A stretch of 64,000 bases of DNA from Spinacia oleracea (lineage: Eukaryota > Streptophyta > Magnoliopsida > Caryophyllales > Amaranthaceae), in NCBI RefSeq assembly GCF_020520425.1, contig NC_079492.1, positions 66,703,671 through 66,767,670 on the forward strand. Reading direction: 5' to 3'. Positions 21,939 through 32,484 of this stretch are shown here, piece by piece. The position numbers and the translations under genes were made by a program. Below the pieces are notes generated by a model, which was given only the letters and a program-made list of their open reading frames with translations, searched no databases and was not told where the DNA came from. Each line of letters starts with the position of its first letter. The first letter of the stretch is position 1.

Positions 21939-23330
21939 GCAATCCCCACTGCCCAATGTCACTACTTCCCCTGCCACTCAGCATGTGGAATCTCCCACCA
22001 CACCAAACCACACGGCCCACGCACCAACCGGCCCAACTCCCTCGCCTGCCAGGCCTGTCACGCCAGTGGGCTCGGTACACCAAACCAGTCCAATACAGTT
22101 TGGTTCTTTACCACCCAATACTCCCATTGCCCAAATAAATCCCATGACTACACCCACACAGCAGACTCAACGCATGCAAACCCGAGCAAGCCACGGGATA
22201 TTCAAGCCCAAACAAATCTTTAACCTCACCTCCTTAGCTACTCAAACTCAGTCCATCTCACCTTTGCCGAAAAATCCAAAACTAGCCATGCTAGACCCTA
22301 ACTGGAATGCGGCCATGACTGAGGAATATAATGCTATCATGTCTCAACATACTTGGGATCTTATCCCGAGACCACCTGAGGGGGTTAATATTATTCGTTG
22401 CATGTGGTTGTTTCGTCATAAGTACAGGGATAACAAGGTATTTGAAAGACACAAGGCTAGAATTATGGTGAATGGAACGTCTCAACAAGTAGGTATTGAT
22501 TGCGACGAAACTTTCAATCCGGTGGTAAAACCGTCCACCATTCGCACAGTGTTGAGTATTTCTATGGGTAAACATTGGCCTATCCACCAACTTGATGTAA
22601 AGAATGCATTTCTTCATGGGGATTTAAAAGAGACAGTATACATGCATCAACCACCCGGATTTGTCAATCGCACCACTCCAACTCATGTATGTCGCCTTCG
22701 AAAGGCTCTTTATGGTCTTAAACAGGCACCTAGGGCATGGTACCAACGATTTGCGACATTTATACTCGGCATTGGATTTGTTTGTCCTAAAAGCGACACC
22801 TCTTTGTTTATCTATCGCCGAGGTAACGACACTGCTTATTTACTGTTGTATGTGGATTATATTGTACTAACATCTTCCTCTGACGATTTGAAAACAAAGA
22901 TAATTGAGTTATTAAATTCCGAGTTCGCAATGACAGACTTAGGCAAGTTAAGCTACTTCTTGGGAATCTCAGTCACTCGTACCTCAACGAGTATGTTTTT
23001 AAATCAACAAAAATATGCCGAAGAAATTATCCATCGAGCCAATATGGACAATTGCAAGCCCATGCCTACGCCAGTGGACGCCAAGTCCAAGCTCAGCGCC
23101 AATGACGACGACCCGGTTCTCGACCCTTCTCTGTATCGGAGCCTAGCAGGTGCCCTACAATATCTCACATTCACTCGCCCGGATATTGCGTATGCAGTAC
23201 AACAGTGTTGCCTGTTCATGCATGCACCGCGAGAACCACATTTCAATGCCCTGAAACGCATTCTCCGGTATATTAAGGGTACTCTTCATCTTGGATTACA
23301 TCTTTATCCTTCTGCACCCTCCAGGTTAAT
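21939..23330 (+). pseudogene. Copia B reverse transcriptase
   Basis: Resumes after the CACTA, opening with the Pro/Thr/Gln-rich spacer and then the RT (MWLFRHKYRDNKVFERHKAR, DETFNPVVKPSTIRTVLS, LDVKNAFLHGDLKETVYM, ALYGLKQAPRAWYQRF). The catalytic box reads YVDY in place of YVDD (LLLYVDYIVLT, about 22846-22866), so an active-site aspartate is lost. The frame is open to 23330, where the solo LTR inserts after APSRLI. The target TTAAT (23326-23330) is duplicated at 24702. Confidence 0.93.
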
Positions 23331-24701
23331 TGTTAGGTTATGATACATATGACAATTCATAAATCATGCGGAAAAAACCATTAAGCCAGGAATACATATT
23401 ATTTACACATAATCATATAGCATAATTTAGATGCATACTCTTTGTTGCGTGCCTTCCCTAGCTGCGCCCGAACCGAACAAGAACAAGTCTTTAGGACTCC
23501 AAGTGTCGTCCCTCCGTAGATAGTCCACAGCACGTCCGGATCCGCCTTAAGATTGACCAACTAGAATCGCCCTTAAGGTACTAGAATTTTCGGCACTCTT
23601 AGGTAAGAAATATGGCTGAATTTTTCTCTCAAAACTCACTTTGAATACTTGAATTAATCTCTGAAAATATGTGACCCTAGGCACGTATTTATAGAGTTAT
23701 GGAAAGGGAATTGGAATCCTAGTAGGATACGAATTAATTAAACTTAGAATCCTACAAGAACTCTAATTAATTAATTTATCCTTTTAGGAATAGGAATTTA
23801 ATCATATACTAATTCTAATAGTTTTAGGAATCATGCATGAACACAAACTCACACACACACGGCAGCCACGAGGGCCGCCCATGCGTGTGCGTGCGAGCAG
23901 CAGCCCACGCAGCGAGGCCATGGCCTTGGCGCGCGCTGGGCCTGCCTTGCGGTGGGCCTGGGCGCTGCCTTGGCTGGGCGCGCGTTTGGCTTGCTGGGCG
24001 ATGGCCCGACTTCGTGGTGGGCCTTCGTCCGGCAGGCCTCGTCCGATGCTAATTCGTACGATACGCTTCCGATTAAATTCTTGGTTCCGGAATTCATTTC
24101 CGATACGAACAATATTTAATATTTCCGATTCCGGAATCAATTTCCGTTTCGAACAAATATTTAATATTTCCGTTTCCGGAATTATTTTCCGATTCCGATA
24201 ATATTTCCGATTCTGACAATATTTCCGTTTCCGGCAATATTTCCGATTCTGGCAATATTTCCATTTCCGATAATATTTTCCGATACGTACCATGTTTCCG
24301 TTTCCGGCAACATCTACGACTTGGATAATATTTATATTTCCGATACGATCCATATTTCCGTTTCCGGCAATATCATCGTTTCCGGAGTATTCATTTCTTG
24401 CCTGTGACGATCTCAGCTCCCACTGAAACCAAGATCCGTCGATTCCGAATATCCATAGATGGAGTATCTAATGCCATTAAATACTTGATCCTGTTTACGT
24501 ACTATTTGTGTGACCCTACGGGTTCAGTCAAGAGTAAGCTGTGGATTAATATCATTAATTCCACTTGAACTGAAGCGGCCTCTAGCTAGGCATTCAGCTC
24601 ACTTGATCTCACTGAATTATTAACTTGTTAATTAATACTGAACCGCATTTATTAGACTTAACATAGAATGCATACTTGGACCAAGGGCATTATTTCCTTC
24701 A
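23331..24701 (-). mobile_element. Solo LTR of the E/D Copia family in Copia B
   Basis: 1,371 bp, from TGTTAGGTTATG to TATTTCCTTCA, with the target-site duplication TTAAT (23326-23330 and 24702-24706). It is close to the D and E LTRs, with the TATAAATA box on the minus strand near 23686. It has no internal sequence. It lies between the RT and RNase H of Copia B. Confidence 0.95.
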
Positions 24702-24706
24702 TTAAT

Positions 24707-25190
24707 CACATATACGGACGCCGATTGGGGCGGATCTCCGGACACACGTCGCTCTACGTCTGGGTATTGCGTATTTTTGGGTGATAATCTGATTTCCTGG
24801 TCTTCAAAACGGCAGGCTACACTCTCCCGTTCGAGTGCAGAGGCAGAACATAGGGGCGTTGCGAACGTCGTTGCCGAAACATGCTGGTTACGGAACTTAC
24901 TTGTGGAACTCCATTGTCCTCTACGTAAGGCCACGCTAGTTTACTGTGATAATATTTCTGCGGTTTATTTGTCTGTTAATCCAGTCCAACATCAACGCAC
25001 TAAACACGTCGAGTTGGATATTCATTTTGTGCGCGAAAAAGTGGCTTTAGGGCATATTCGAGTATTACATGTTCCATCCGCTTATCAATATGCAGACATT
25101 TTCACCAAAGGCTTACCCCGGCAACTGTTCCTCGAGTTTAGATCCAGTCTGAGCGTCCATCCTCCTCCCACTCCGACTGCGGGGGTGTGA
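24707..25190 (+). pseudogene. Copia B RNase H
   Basis: Continues Copia B pol after the solo [74 protein letters not shown]. This is the Copia RNase H with its acidic residues (first D in TDADW, E in SAEAE, D in YCDN). The stop TGA at 25188-25190 overlaps the first bases of the 3' LTR, as is common in short Copia elements. A purine-rich GCGGGGGTG just before the LTR is the likely polypurine tract. Confidence 0.92.
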
Positions 25191-25340
25191 TAGAATATGT
25201 ATTTAATATTCTTTCCTATATTCTGTAAAGATAGATTTAGTGTAATTAGTGTTCTCATAGAATTAGGATTGTAGCATTGTACACCTATAAATATCAATTA
25301 ATGAGAATACCCAAATCAGGGAGAATTACACTATTCAACA
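25188..25340 (+). repeat. 3' LTR of Copia B
   Basis: 153 bp, TGATAGAATATG to ATTCAACA, with four differences from the 5' LTR by my count. It is followed by the target-site duplication GTTTT (25341-25345). Confidence 0.95.
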
Positions 25341-25404
25341 GTTTTTACAAAAACATAACAGCCTGCGATTTTGACTTCCTCTGCAATTGGACACGTCTAA
25401 ATTA

Positions 25405-25687
25405 CTCCCTCCGTCCCGGAATAGTTGTTACCCTCTCTTGGGCACACAGTTTAATGAGATAAGTATTAGTGTGGTTATCAATTGTTATTTTATTGAAAAA
25501 GTAGATGTGATAGGAGTTAGTGGGGTATTTTTTTTAAGTGAATGAGAGAGGGTGAGGGGACAAAAAATTTAGTGGGAAGAGAGAGACAATATAATAATTG
25601 TGGGGTCATTCCTAATTTAGAAGTGTAACAACTAATCTGGAACGGACGAAAAAGAAAAGTGTAACAACTAATCTGGGACTGAGGGAG
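25405..25687. mobile_element. Stowaway-type MITE
   Basis: 283 bp with CTCCCTCCGTCCC and GACTGAGGGAG ends and TA on both sides (25403-25404 and 25688-25689). It is of the same kind as those at 31933 and 46891, with which it shares the interior (TAGTGGGAAGAGAGAGACAA). Tc1/mariner-type MITE with no coding sequence. Confidence 0.9.
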
Positions 25688-25689
25688 TA

Positions 25690-26190
25690 TCTTATATCGG
25701 AGAAAATGAACTAATAATCCTAAAAAAAAAAAAGGTTGACGATGATTACGTTTTTCACGTGTATGCTCACGGCTAAACTAATACCACACCACCTACCTTT
25801 ATTATTAAGTTTTATTTTTATTTTTTTAAAGATAAGATATTTTATAAAGGGCTCTATCGGGCCAAAATTCTTATCGTACTTAATTCGATAAGGAATATCA
25901 AGTGAGACAATTTGGGAGGAGGGGAAAAGATAAGGGATAACTCCCCGAAGTGCCGTAGTGGGGACCAAATCACAATCTTTCACAGGTGTTACTGATCATA
26001 TTTGTTTAAATTTTTAAATTATCTTTAAATGTGGAATTTCAAAAACAACAAATTGATACAGCTAATTAATGTTCAGCTGTGTGGTTAAAATCATCCCTGA
26101 TAATCCAGATTGGATTTATTGAATTATAATTTTTATCATCTTTTCGAGTTTTTTCTAGCACTTGTCTTTTGACTATGATCTACTTTGTAC
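25690..26190. other. Intergenic, nothing recognised
   Basis: AT-rich sequence without a convincing gene. An 18-base stretch near 25749 (ACGTTTTTCACGTGTATG) resembles the G-box stretch in front of the peptide gene at about 35906-35920, which may reflect an old repeat. The last eight bases (CTTTGTAC, 26183-26190) are the target-site duplication of the next element. Confidence 0.4.
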
Positions 26191-27477
26191 TAGAGCTATT
26201 AAAATAGATCATCGGGTCGGGTTTAGGTCGGGTTTGGGTCGAATTTCGGGTTATGATCAGGTCGGGTCGTGTTGGGTCGGGTTCGGCCGGGTTCGGTCAG
26301 GTCGATTTCAGGTCGGATCATGTCGGGTTTTTACATATTTCGGGTTCAGGTCGGGTTCGGATCGGGTCACATTTCGTTCAGGTTTGATTTCAGGTTCTGG
26401 TCTTATCGGGTCGGGTTTACGCCGGATTGTAGCAGGTAATTTTGGTTTCGGGTCTTATCAAGTCAGGTAAAAGTCGGTTTGCAACACAGTTATTTTCAGG
26501 TTCGGGTCTTGGTTTGGATCGGATAATAATCGGATCATATAGAATTTAGGTCGGGTCACTTTCGGGGACGGGTCAAATTCGGGTCTGATAATTAACCTAT
26601 ACATTTTAATTATTTTATATTGTTTAACTTATTTTAGAGTTAAATTTTATATAGACTAAATAATCGTGTGTTTTTGTCAAGTCAATACATATATAAAGTG
26701 AATATGGATTATGAACCAATGATCAATTTGCTCATCGATCTCAAAATGTGAAAGTGAAAAACATTTACTCCCGCAACTCGAATTTCATTTTTGGAATGCG
26801 ATGTAAGTGAGTGGGTCTCCTGTGTGATAGTGTAACCATTTTTCTCGTTGTTAAGCACATCGACATAGGTGCGCAGGCAAAGAGAAACACTGTTAGTTAG
26901 GATGTTAGATTAAATTCCTACCTTTCATCTCATCCAAATTGCAAAAAATAATTCCAAATTATTGTAAAAGCAAAACAAGTTTTACTTTACTTTTGTTTAT
27001 TTATATAAAAACGTTAAGTTGTTCAACACGTTTTAAATTTTTCGCATTTTAATTTTTCAGTATTTAGTAATAAATAATTAAAATAGATCTATCGTTGAAG
27101 TTAATATTTGGTCGTGTTAATGACAAGTCGGGTTATCAACAGGTCGGGTAAATCGAGTTGTGGGTTGTCACAGGTCGGGTCAATAGCAGGTTTCATCGAG
27201 TTACAATCGGTTTCGGGTTGACATCGGGTTGGGTATCGAATCGGGTTCGGGTCACTGTTCGGTCGGGCTAGTTCGGTTATCGGTCATCTTCGGGTCGGGT
27301 GCCGGGTTCGGGTTCAGGTGTTACAACATCGGGTTAAAATCGGTTATCGGTTTTTTGGGGTCGGGTACAGGTCGGATTTCGGGTTACCTGTTTTACCATA
27401 ATTTCGGGTCATGGTCGGTCACGGGTTCGGTCGGTTCAGGTCGGGTTTTCGGGTCTGGTCAGTTTTTGACAGCTCTA
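26191..27477. mobile_element. hAT-type non-autonomous element rich in GGTCGGGT
   Basis: 1,287 bp flanked by the 8-bp target-site duplication CTTTGTAC (26183-26190 and 27478-27485), the hallmark length for hAT. Terminal inversion: TAGAGCTATTAAAA at the left, TAGAGCTGTCAAAA on the other strand at the right. Both subterminal arms (about 26208-26590 and 27105-27470) consist of dozens of degenerate GGGTCGGGTT units, mostly in one orientation. The centre (26600-27100) is plain AT-rich DNA with no transposase. Gly/Arg-rich open frames in the arms are a by-product of the repeats. Confidence 0.92.
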
Positions 27478-27576
27478 CTTTGTACTTTCTTCATCTCAAA
27501 TTAACGGCCACATTTGACTCTTAAAAGCCAAAATTTATATACTTTAATCACAATTATAATTTATTTATAATGATTT

Positions 27577-28140
27577 TTTCGCAAATTTTCTAAAAATGAC
27601 ATTTTATAACCCAAATTTTGCGAGAAAGGATCTTATATAATTTCTTTTGTGAAATCACACCTTAATTAAAATTTTTTTTGCTAGAAAGGACCTTATATAA
27701 TTTGTTTTTGTGAAATCACACCTTAGTGTAAATTTTTTTTTTTTCGCATAAGACAACCAAAAGTAAGTTTTCGGCATTGACTGAGCTTTTTCGGCCATTG
27801 ACTTGCACGTGAGAAGCACGTGCGACTTTATTTTGCTAACCACCCTCAATTTTCCTCCAAAATTCTAAGCTTCTAAAGTTGAAAATATAATCGAAACAAA
27901 ATCAAGTTTGGAAATTCAAGACTCAGGGAAATCAGTGTCTTTAGCCAACTTAAGCCACACGTGCTACTCACGTGCAAGTCAATGGCGGAAAAGCTCAGTC
28001 AATGCCAGAAACTACCCTAAGGTCTTTTCTCGCATAAAAATTTACATTAAGGTGTGATTTCACAAAAAAATTATATAAAGTCCTTTCACGCAAAATTGGA
28101 GTTTTAAAAGGTCCTTTTTGGCCAATTTGCCATTTTTTTT
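27577..28140. repeat. Fold-back inverted repeat
   Basis: The left arm (about 27577-27870) and right arm (about 27875-28140) are inverted copies meeting near an AAGCTTCTAAAGTTG centre, with little spacer. Shared landmarks: TTATATAATTT, GTGAAATCACACCTTAATG, GGCATTGACTGAGCTTTT, CATTGACTTGCACGTGAG and GCACGTG. Part of the left arm is itself duplicated (27640-27735). A third, direct-oriented copy follows at 28199-28470. No target-site duplication or transposase was found. Confidence 0.85.
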
Positions 28141-28198
28141 AGCAAAAGTGATATTTTAGATATAATTAATTGTATCTTCAAAACCATAAACAGGCAAA

Positions 28199-28470
28199 TA
28201 TCAAATTTGCTAAAAATGACCTTTTATAACTCAAATTTTGCGAGAAAGGACCTTATATAATTTATTTTTGTGAAATCACACCTTAATGTAATTTTTTTGC
28301 GAGAAAGGATCTAAGGGAAGTTTCCGGCATTGATTGAGCTTTTTCGGCCATTGACTTGCGCGTGAGCAGCACGTGTGGCTTAGCTTGGCTAAAGGCACTG
28401 ATTTTTCCGAGTCTTGAATTTTCAAACTTGATTTTTTTTCGATTTTATTTTTCAACTTTAGGTTTTAAAG
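28199..28470. repeat. Third copy of the fold-back arm
   Basis: Direct-oriented relative of the left arm of the 27577-28140 repeat, with the same order of landmarks (GAGAAAGGACCTTATATAA, GAAATCACACCTTAATG, TTGATTGAGC, GTGAGCAGCACGTGTGGC). It ends close to where homology to the E/D leader begins. Confidence 0.85.
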
Positions 28471-28489
28471 CTTAGAATTTTTCTTTACA

Positions 28490-30302
28490 AATTTCAAACA
28501 TAAAATTGTATTTCCTAGTCCAACCGGAAACTTACAAATTTAATTAAAATTTAAAGCTCACATAAAATAAATTTTAAATCCCTTTTTATTATTTTCAGTT
28601 GATTAAAATTAATTAATTATAATTTTACCGAGGTTTTAATTTTACCAAGGTTTTAATTTTATTAAAATAATTAGTATAAAATAAAGTATAATAATTAAAT
28701 TAATCAAAATTAAATTCCGAGAAAAATTAAATTACGAAATTAAATTTAATTAAAATTGTTTTTCAACCGAAAATTAAAAACAAAAAGAAACAAGTTATTC
28801 GGTCAAGGCAAGGCATGTGGGCGCAAGGCCCATGCCTCGCCAAGGCTTGCAGTGTCGCAAGAGATGGCTGCACGCATGGCCGAGGCCATCGCACAGCCAG
28901 GCCCTCGCCAGAGCCCATTGGCTCGACGCAATCGTTGGCTTGCTTGGTTTGCGCGCAAGGCACGAGGGCATCCATCGATGCCTCGTTGCCATCGCTGCTG
29001 GGCACAACGCGGGCTGGCAGACGCGCATGGCTCGAAAGCCATCGCACGTTGCCTCGACGTCAGCACTGTTGGGCGTGTGCAGCGTTGCCCTTTCGCCTTG
29101 CTTGATCACTCGCACAGCACACACTGCACAGGGGTTGTGCCCGCGCGTGCTCGTGCATTGCTCGCTGCCTTTTACCGCATGGGCGACGAGCTCCCTTGCT
29201 CGTCTTCGCATTCCCGCACAATGCAACACCCCTTAAGGGTAGCACTTAGCTTCCATTGCTTCGTGCGTGCAAGATTGTGAACGATTCATAAAAATCAAAA
29301 CTTTTATATTTAAATTTAACGACAAATTAATAATCCATATTAATTTCACTAAATTTAGGCGAAAAAGCGAAAATTTATTATTCAAATTAATTTCCGATTA
29401 CATGATTTCTTAGGAATTAAAATCTAGGTCATACAATTTTAAAATATTTCAATTTTAACAAATTTTATGGTGGTTTTTAATCATAGGGTCCTAATTAAAT
29501 TATCAATTAATTATGAAAATCAAAACAAATTCTAAATATTTGAAATTCAACAAATTAATTATAATTACAAATTAGGTTGTATAATTAACAAAATTAGACC
29601 TTAAAAATTGTTAAACATATACAGTACGCAATTTGGATTATACACCCGGGTGCACAGTGCTCATTGTGCACCCTGTTGAACATTTAGTGAAAATGTAATG
29701 AACATTGAGAACGATTTCAATATACATGTACTAGTGAAATATTTAAACTATATGTTCTATGGATTTGAACTATATGTTCATTTGCTATATATTCTTTGGG
29801 TATGAACAATATGTTCTTTGTATTTGAACTATATGTTCTTTGTAAATCAGGGTGCACAGTGAGCATTGTGCACCCGGGTGCATAAACCATAGATTGTATA
29901 CAGTAGGTTAATCATAAATTCAAGATTTACATACAAGATTCGCAAATATTTAATTTAACATCATAAAAATTACAAATTTTGCATTCGAAAAATTAAAACC
30001 TCAGAAAAGTCATAGTTAGGCTTCGAATTTGGGAATCCTAGGTTCGGCACAAAATCTTTGATTTTTATCAAAATTTTAAAACGCCGTATACATGCGGAAT
30101 TTACTATAAAAACATAATATTCCAACCATTATTGACAAAACTGCCAAAAATCGTACGAACATATAATCAAATAATCGCACAAATTTGCAATTAATTACAT
30201 CCACGAATTAATCACCCCTTTAATTCTTTGCAAATTTATAAAATTTAATCCATGTTAAATATAATTGATTATGGAATTAATTAGAGGCTCGTGATACCAC
30301 TG
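28490..30302 (-). mobile_element. Leader region and primer site of a truncated E/D-family Copia
   Basis: From 28490 the sequence matches the leader of Copia D (63315-64000): TAGTCCAACCGGAAAC, then AATTTAATTAAAATTTAAAG, then a GC-rich block (28795-29275 here, 63600-64000 in D). On the minus strand this stretch follows an LTR that ends CCTAACA and the primer-binding site GTGGTATCAC (30291-30300). It is therefore the 5' untranslated leader, and no gag or pol remains to its left. A MITE sits at 29643-29880. Overlapping open frames in the GC-rich block look incidental. Confidence 0.75.
29643..29880. mobile_element. MITE with compound palindromic ends
   Basis: Ends are 33-bp inverted repeats with two mismatches, starting CACCCGGGTGCACA and ending TGTGCACCCGGGTG. 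Each end is itself nearly palindromic around AGTGCTCATT. The interior has repeated GAACTATATGTTCTTTG. The flanks (TTATA on the left, CATAA on the right) do not give a clear target-site duplication, so the superfamily is open. Confidence 0.75.
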
Positions 30303-31011
30303 TTTTTTTTTTTTTTTTTTTTTGCTAAGAAAGCAAGATCGAATAATATTAAAGCACAAAACATATGTTACAACCTAAGCTAACTCAGAGGTGAAACAAA
30401 CCAACTAGGTTGGACCATTTCACCAAAGAGCTAGAAAACAGACCAAGCATAAAGCTTACAAAGTAGCAAACCACAAGCTATCTCTCCTACTTACATTCTT
30501 AGGCATAACAAACAAGATTCGATCTCTAACATTCTGCTTAATCCTAACTACAATATTCTGAACAGTTGGGATTGAAGAGTTCCAAATACTACTATTTCTG
30601 CTTGACCAAACAGGATAAACTGCAGCAGCTAACGTTGCAAAAACAACTTGCCTCCTGAATTTAGACAGTCTGCCATGACTAATGAACCTCATAAGCTGCT
30701 TCAACTTACAAGAAGGAAAAGAGATTCCCAACCAGGCTTTAAGTACAATGATGCACCTGCTACTGTAAGGGCACTCAAAAAACAAGTGAGTATGATCTTC
30801 ATCAGCTTGACCACAGAGCAAACAAGCTGCAGTATTGCTTACACCAAATTTTGCCAATTTTGTAGTGGTTTGGAGCCTACCCTGCACTGCCAACCAGCAT
30901 ATAAATCTATGCTTCGGAATATTCAACCAATTCCAAACCATGGTATCCCAATGAATTAGAGGTTTTGGCCCAATAGTATTCTCATAAACTGTTTTCACAG
31001 AATAATGAGGC
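30303..31011 (-). mobile_element. 5'-truncated L1-like LINE inserted at the primer-site/LTR junction
   Basis: 709 bp with a T21 run at the left (30303-30323, the poly-A tail on the minus strand) and a perfect 9-bp target-site duplication ATACCACTG (30294-30302 and 31012-31020). The target straddles the primer site (ATACCAC) and the first bases of the LTR (TG). Insertion and truncation are standard for target-primed reverse transcription. Confidence 0.95.
30456..31010 (-). pseudogene. LINE ORF2 C-terminal fragment (zinc-binding RT-associated region)
   Basis: About 184 codons, open to a stop at 30456. It contains SVKTVYENTIGPKPLIHWD, WNWLNIPKHRFICWLAVQGR, TTTKLAKFGV, and the Cys/His cluster CLLCGQADEDHTHLFFECPY typical of the zinc-binding domain after plant LINE reverse transcriptases. 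The Met that opens the frame lies partly in the target-site duplication and is fortuitous. The enzyme part is missing, so this is a dead fragment. Roughly 130 bp of 3' untranslated sequence leads to the poly-A tail. Confidence 0.88.
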
Positions 31012-31343
31012 ATACCACTGTTAGGTTATGAATAATACAAACAATATAATTCATGCGGAAAAACCATAAAGCCAGAATTCAAATTAATTTCCACACAGTC
31101 AATTAGCATAATTTAGGTTACATACAATGTGATGCATGCCTTTCCTAGATGCTCCCAAACTGAACAAGAACAAGTCTTTAGAGCCCCAAATGTTGCCCCT
31201 CCGTAGAAAGTCCACAGCACGTTCGGATCCGCCTTAGGTTCAACCAACTAGGATTTTGCTTAAGGTTTTATGTATTCGGGTTAGGCTATAAATTATGTTC
31301 TCCTTTGAACACAATTCTAAGTAAAGAATGTTGTTTTGATGTA

Positions 31344-31758
31344 CTCCCTCCGTTCCTATTTGTTGTATCTGTTTCCATTTTAAGTGTTCCCTTTTGTTGT
31401 ATCCGTTTCTATTTTTGGACATATATTTTATCCTAAAATACTCTTACTTTTCTATCTAATTACCAAAATACCTAAAGATTCTACCCATATTCCCACCTAA
31501 ATTTCCCACCCATAATATTTAATTATTTTTCCTTCCCCATATACCCACTCTCTCACCTCCTTTATCACCCATCATTATCACTCCTCTCTCTTACCTAATT
31601 TCTTTATTATTTTCTCTTTTTTTTTATTATAATCTCTTACATACAATCATTTTTCTTACACCCTATCATTACACTTATACCAATACAAACCAAGATTCCA
31701 ATTTTCTTAAAAACCCCCCACTTTCCCAGATGAATACAACATTTAGGAACAGAGGGAG
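31344..31758. mobile_element. Stowaway-like MITE in LTR
   Basis: 415 bp, from CTCCCTCCGTTCCTATTTGT to ATTTAGGAACAGAGGGAG, flanked by TA (31342-31343 and 31759-31760). The interior is TC-rich and has no coding sequence. Confidence 0.88.
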
Positions 31759-31932
31759 TATAAAATTATGAGGGCCTAGCCTCATATTTATAGGGTAGGA
31801 AATAAGGAGTTTGAGTCTTACTAGGAAAAGAATTACCAACCCTACTAGGATTGAAATTCTTATCCAATTTTAATTGTAACAATAATTAAAATCTTAATTA
31901 ATCCAATTCTAGTAGGACTAGGAAAACTAATA

Positions 31933-32217
31933 CTCCCTCCGTCCCAGATTAGTTGTTACACTTACCTTTGCACAAAGTTTTAGGTGATAAGTGGTTGTTT
32001 GGTTATCAATTGATATTTTAATGAAAAAGTAGATGTGATAGGAGTTAGTGGGTTATTTTTTTAATTGAATGAGAGAGGGTGTGGGGACAAAAAAATATTT
32101 AGTGGGAAGAGAGAGACAATATAATAATTGTAGACTCATTCCTAAATTAGAAATGTAACAACTAATCTGGGACGGACGAAAAAGGAAAGTGTAACAACTA
32201 ATCTGGGACGGAGGGAG
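31933..32217. mobile_element. Stowaway MITE in LTR
   Basis: 285 bp, CTCCCTCCGTCCCAGATTAG to GGGACGGAGGGAG, flanked by TA (31931-31932 and 32218-32219). It is closely related to the MITEs at 25405 and 46891. Confidence 0.92.
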
Positions 32218-32484
32218 TACTTAATCCCAAATTTATTTGGCAACTAAGTAATCGGACTTTTCTTGGAGCCCAAGACGAAGCAACCAACGCAGCCACAATG
32301 GGCCACGCTGGCGCGCGTGCCTGCCTAGGCCCAACCGCAGCTGGCCAAAGGCCCAGCGCGCTGCAGTCTGGCCTTGGCGGGCTGCTGCTTCCTTGGCTTG
32401 CTGCTCGTGGCTTGGCGGGCTGCTCGCTGCTGGTGCCTTGCCTTGCTGCTCGCGACCCACATCGCTCCAGGCCCATCCGTTGGA

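Larger units (their letters stand above)
14220..25340 (+). mobile_element. Copia B, short-LTR element split by a CACTA transposon and a solo LTR
   Basis: Ends are 153-bp LTRs (14220-14372 and 25188-25340), flanked by the target-site duplication GTTTT (14215-14219 and 25341-25345). Removing the CACTA (17007-21935) and the solo LTR (23331-24701) with their duplicated targets leaves about 4.8 kb, the usual size of Ale/Retrofit-type Copia elements. Gag, protease, integrase, RT and RNase H follow in Copia order. The two LTRs differ at four positions by my count, so the element is old enough to have collected inserts but is still well recognisable. Confidence 0.95.
31019..32484 (-). repeat. E/D-family LTR with two MITE insertions (left arm of inverted pair)
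   Basis: Starts TGTTAGGTTATGAATAATAC right after the primer site (interrupted by the LINE), so on the minus strand it is a 5' LTR. It includes the conserved CCTCCGTAGAAAGTCCACAG and the GC-rich block (32260-32470), and carries Stowaway MITEs at 31344-31758 and 31933-32217. It stops near 32484, where the sequence turns into an inverted LTR. The ATATTTCCG block and inner end expected after the GC-rich block are absent in this orientation. Confidence 0.8.

Noticed and set aside
26162..26470. Gly/Arg-rich frame resembling an RNA-binding protein
   Set aside because: It is produced by GGTCGGGT repeats of the hAT element and crosses its left border.
28756..29280. Several overlapping long frames on both strands
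   Set aside because: They lie in the GC-rich block of a Copia leader. Open frames on both strands reflect base composition.
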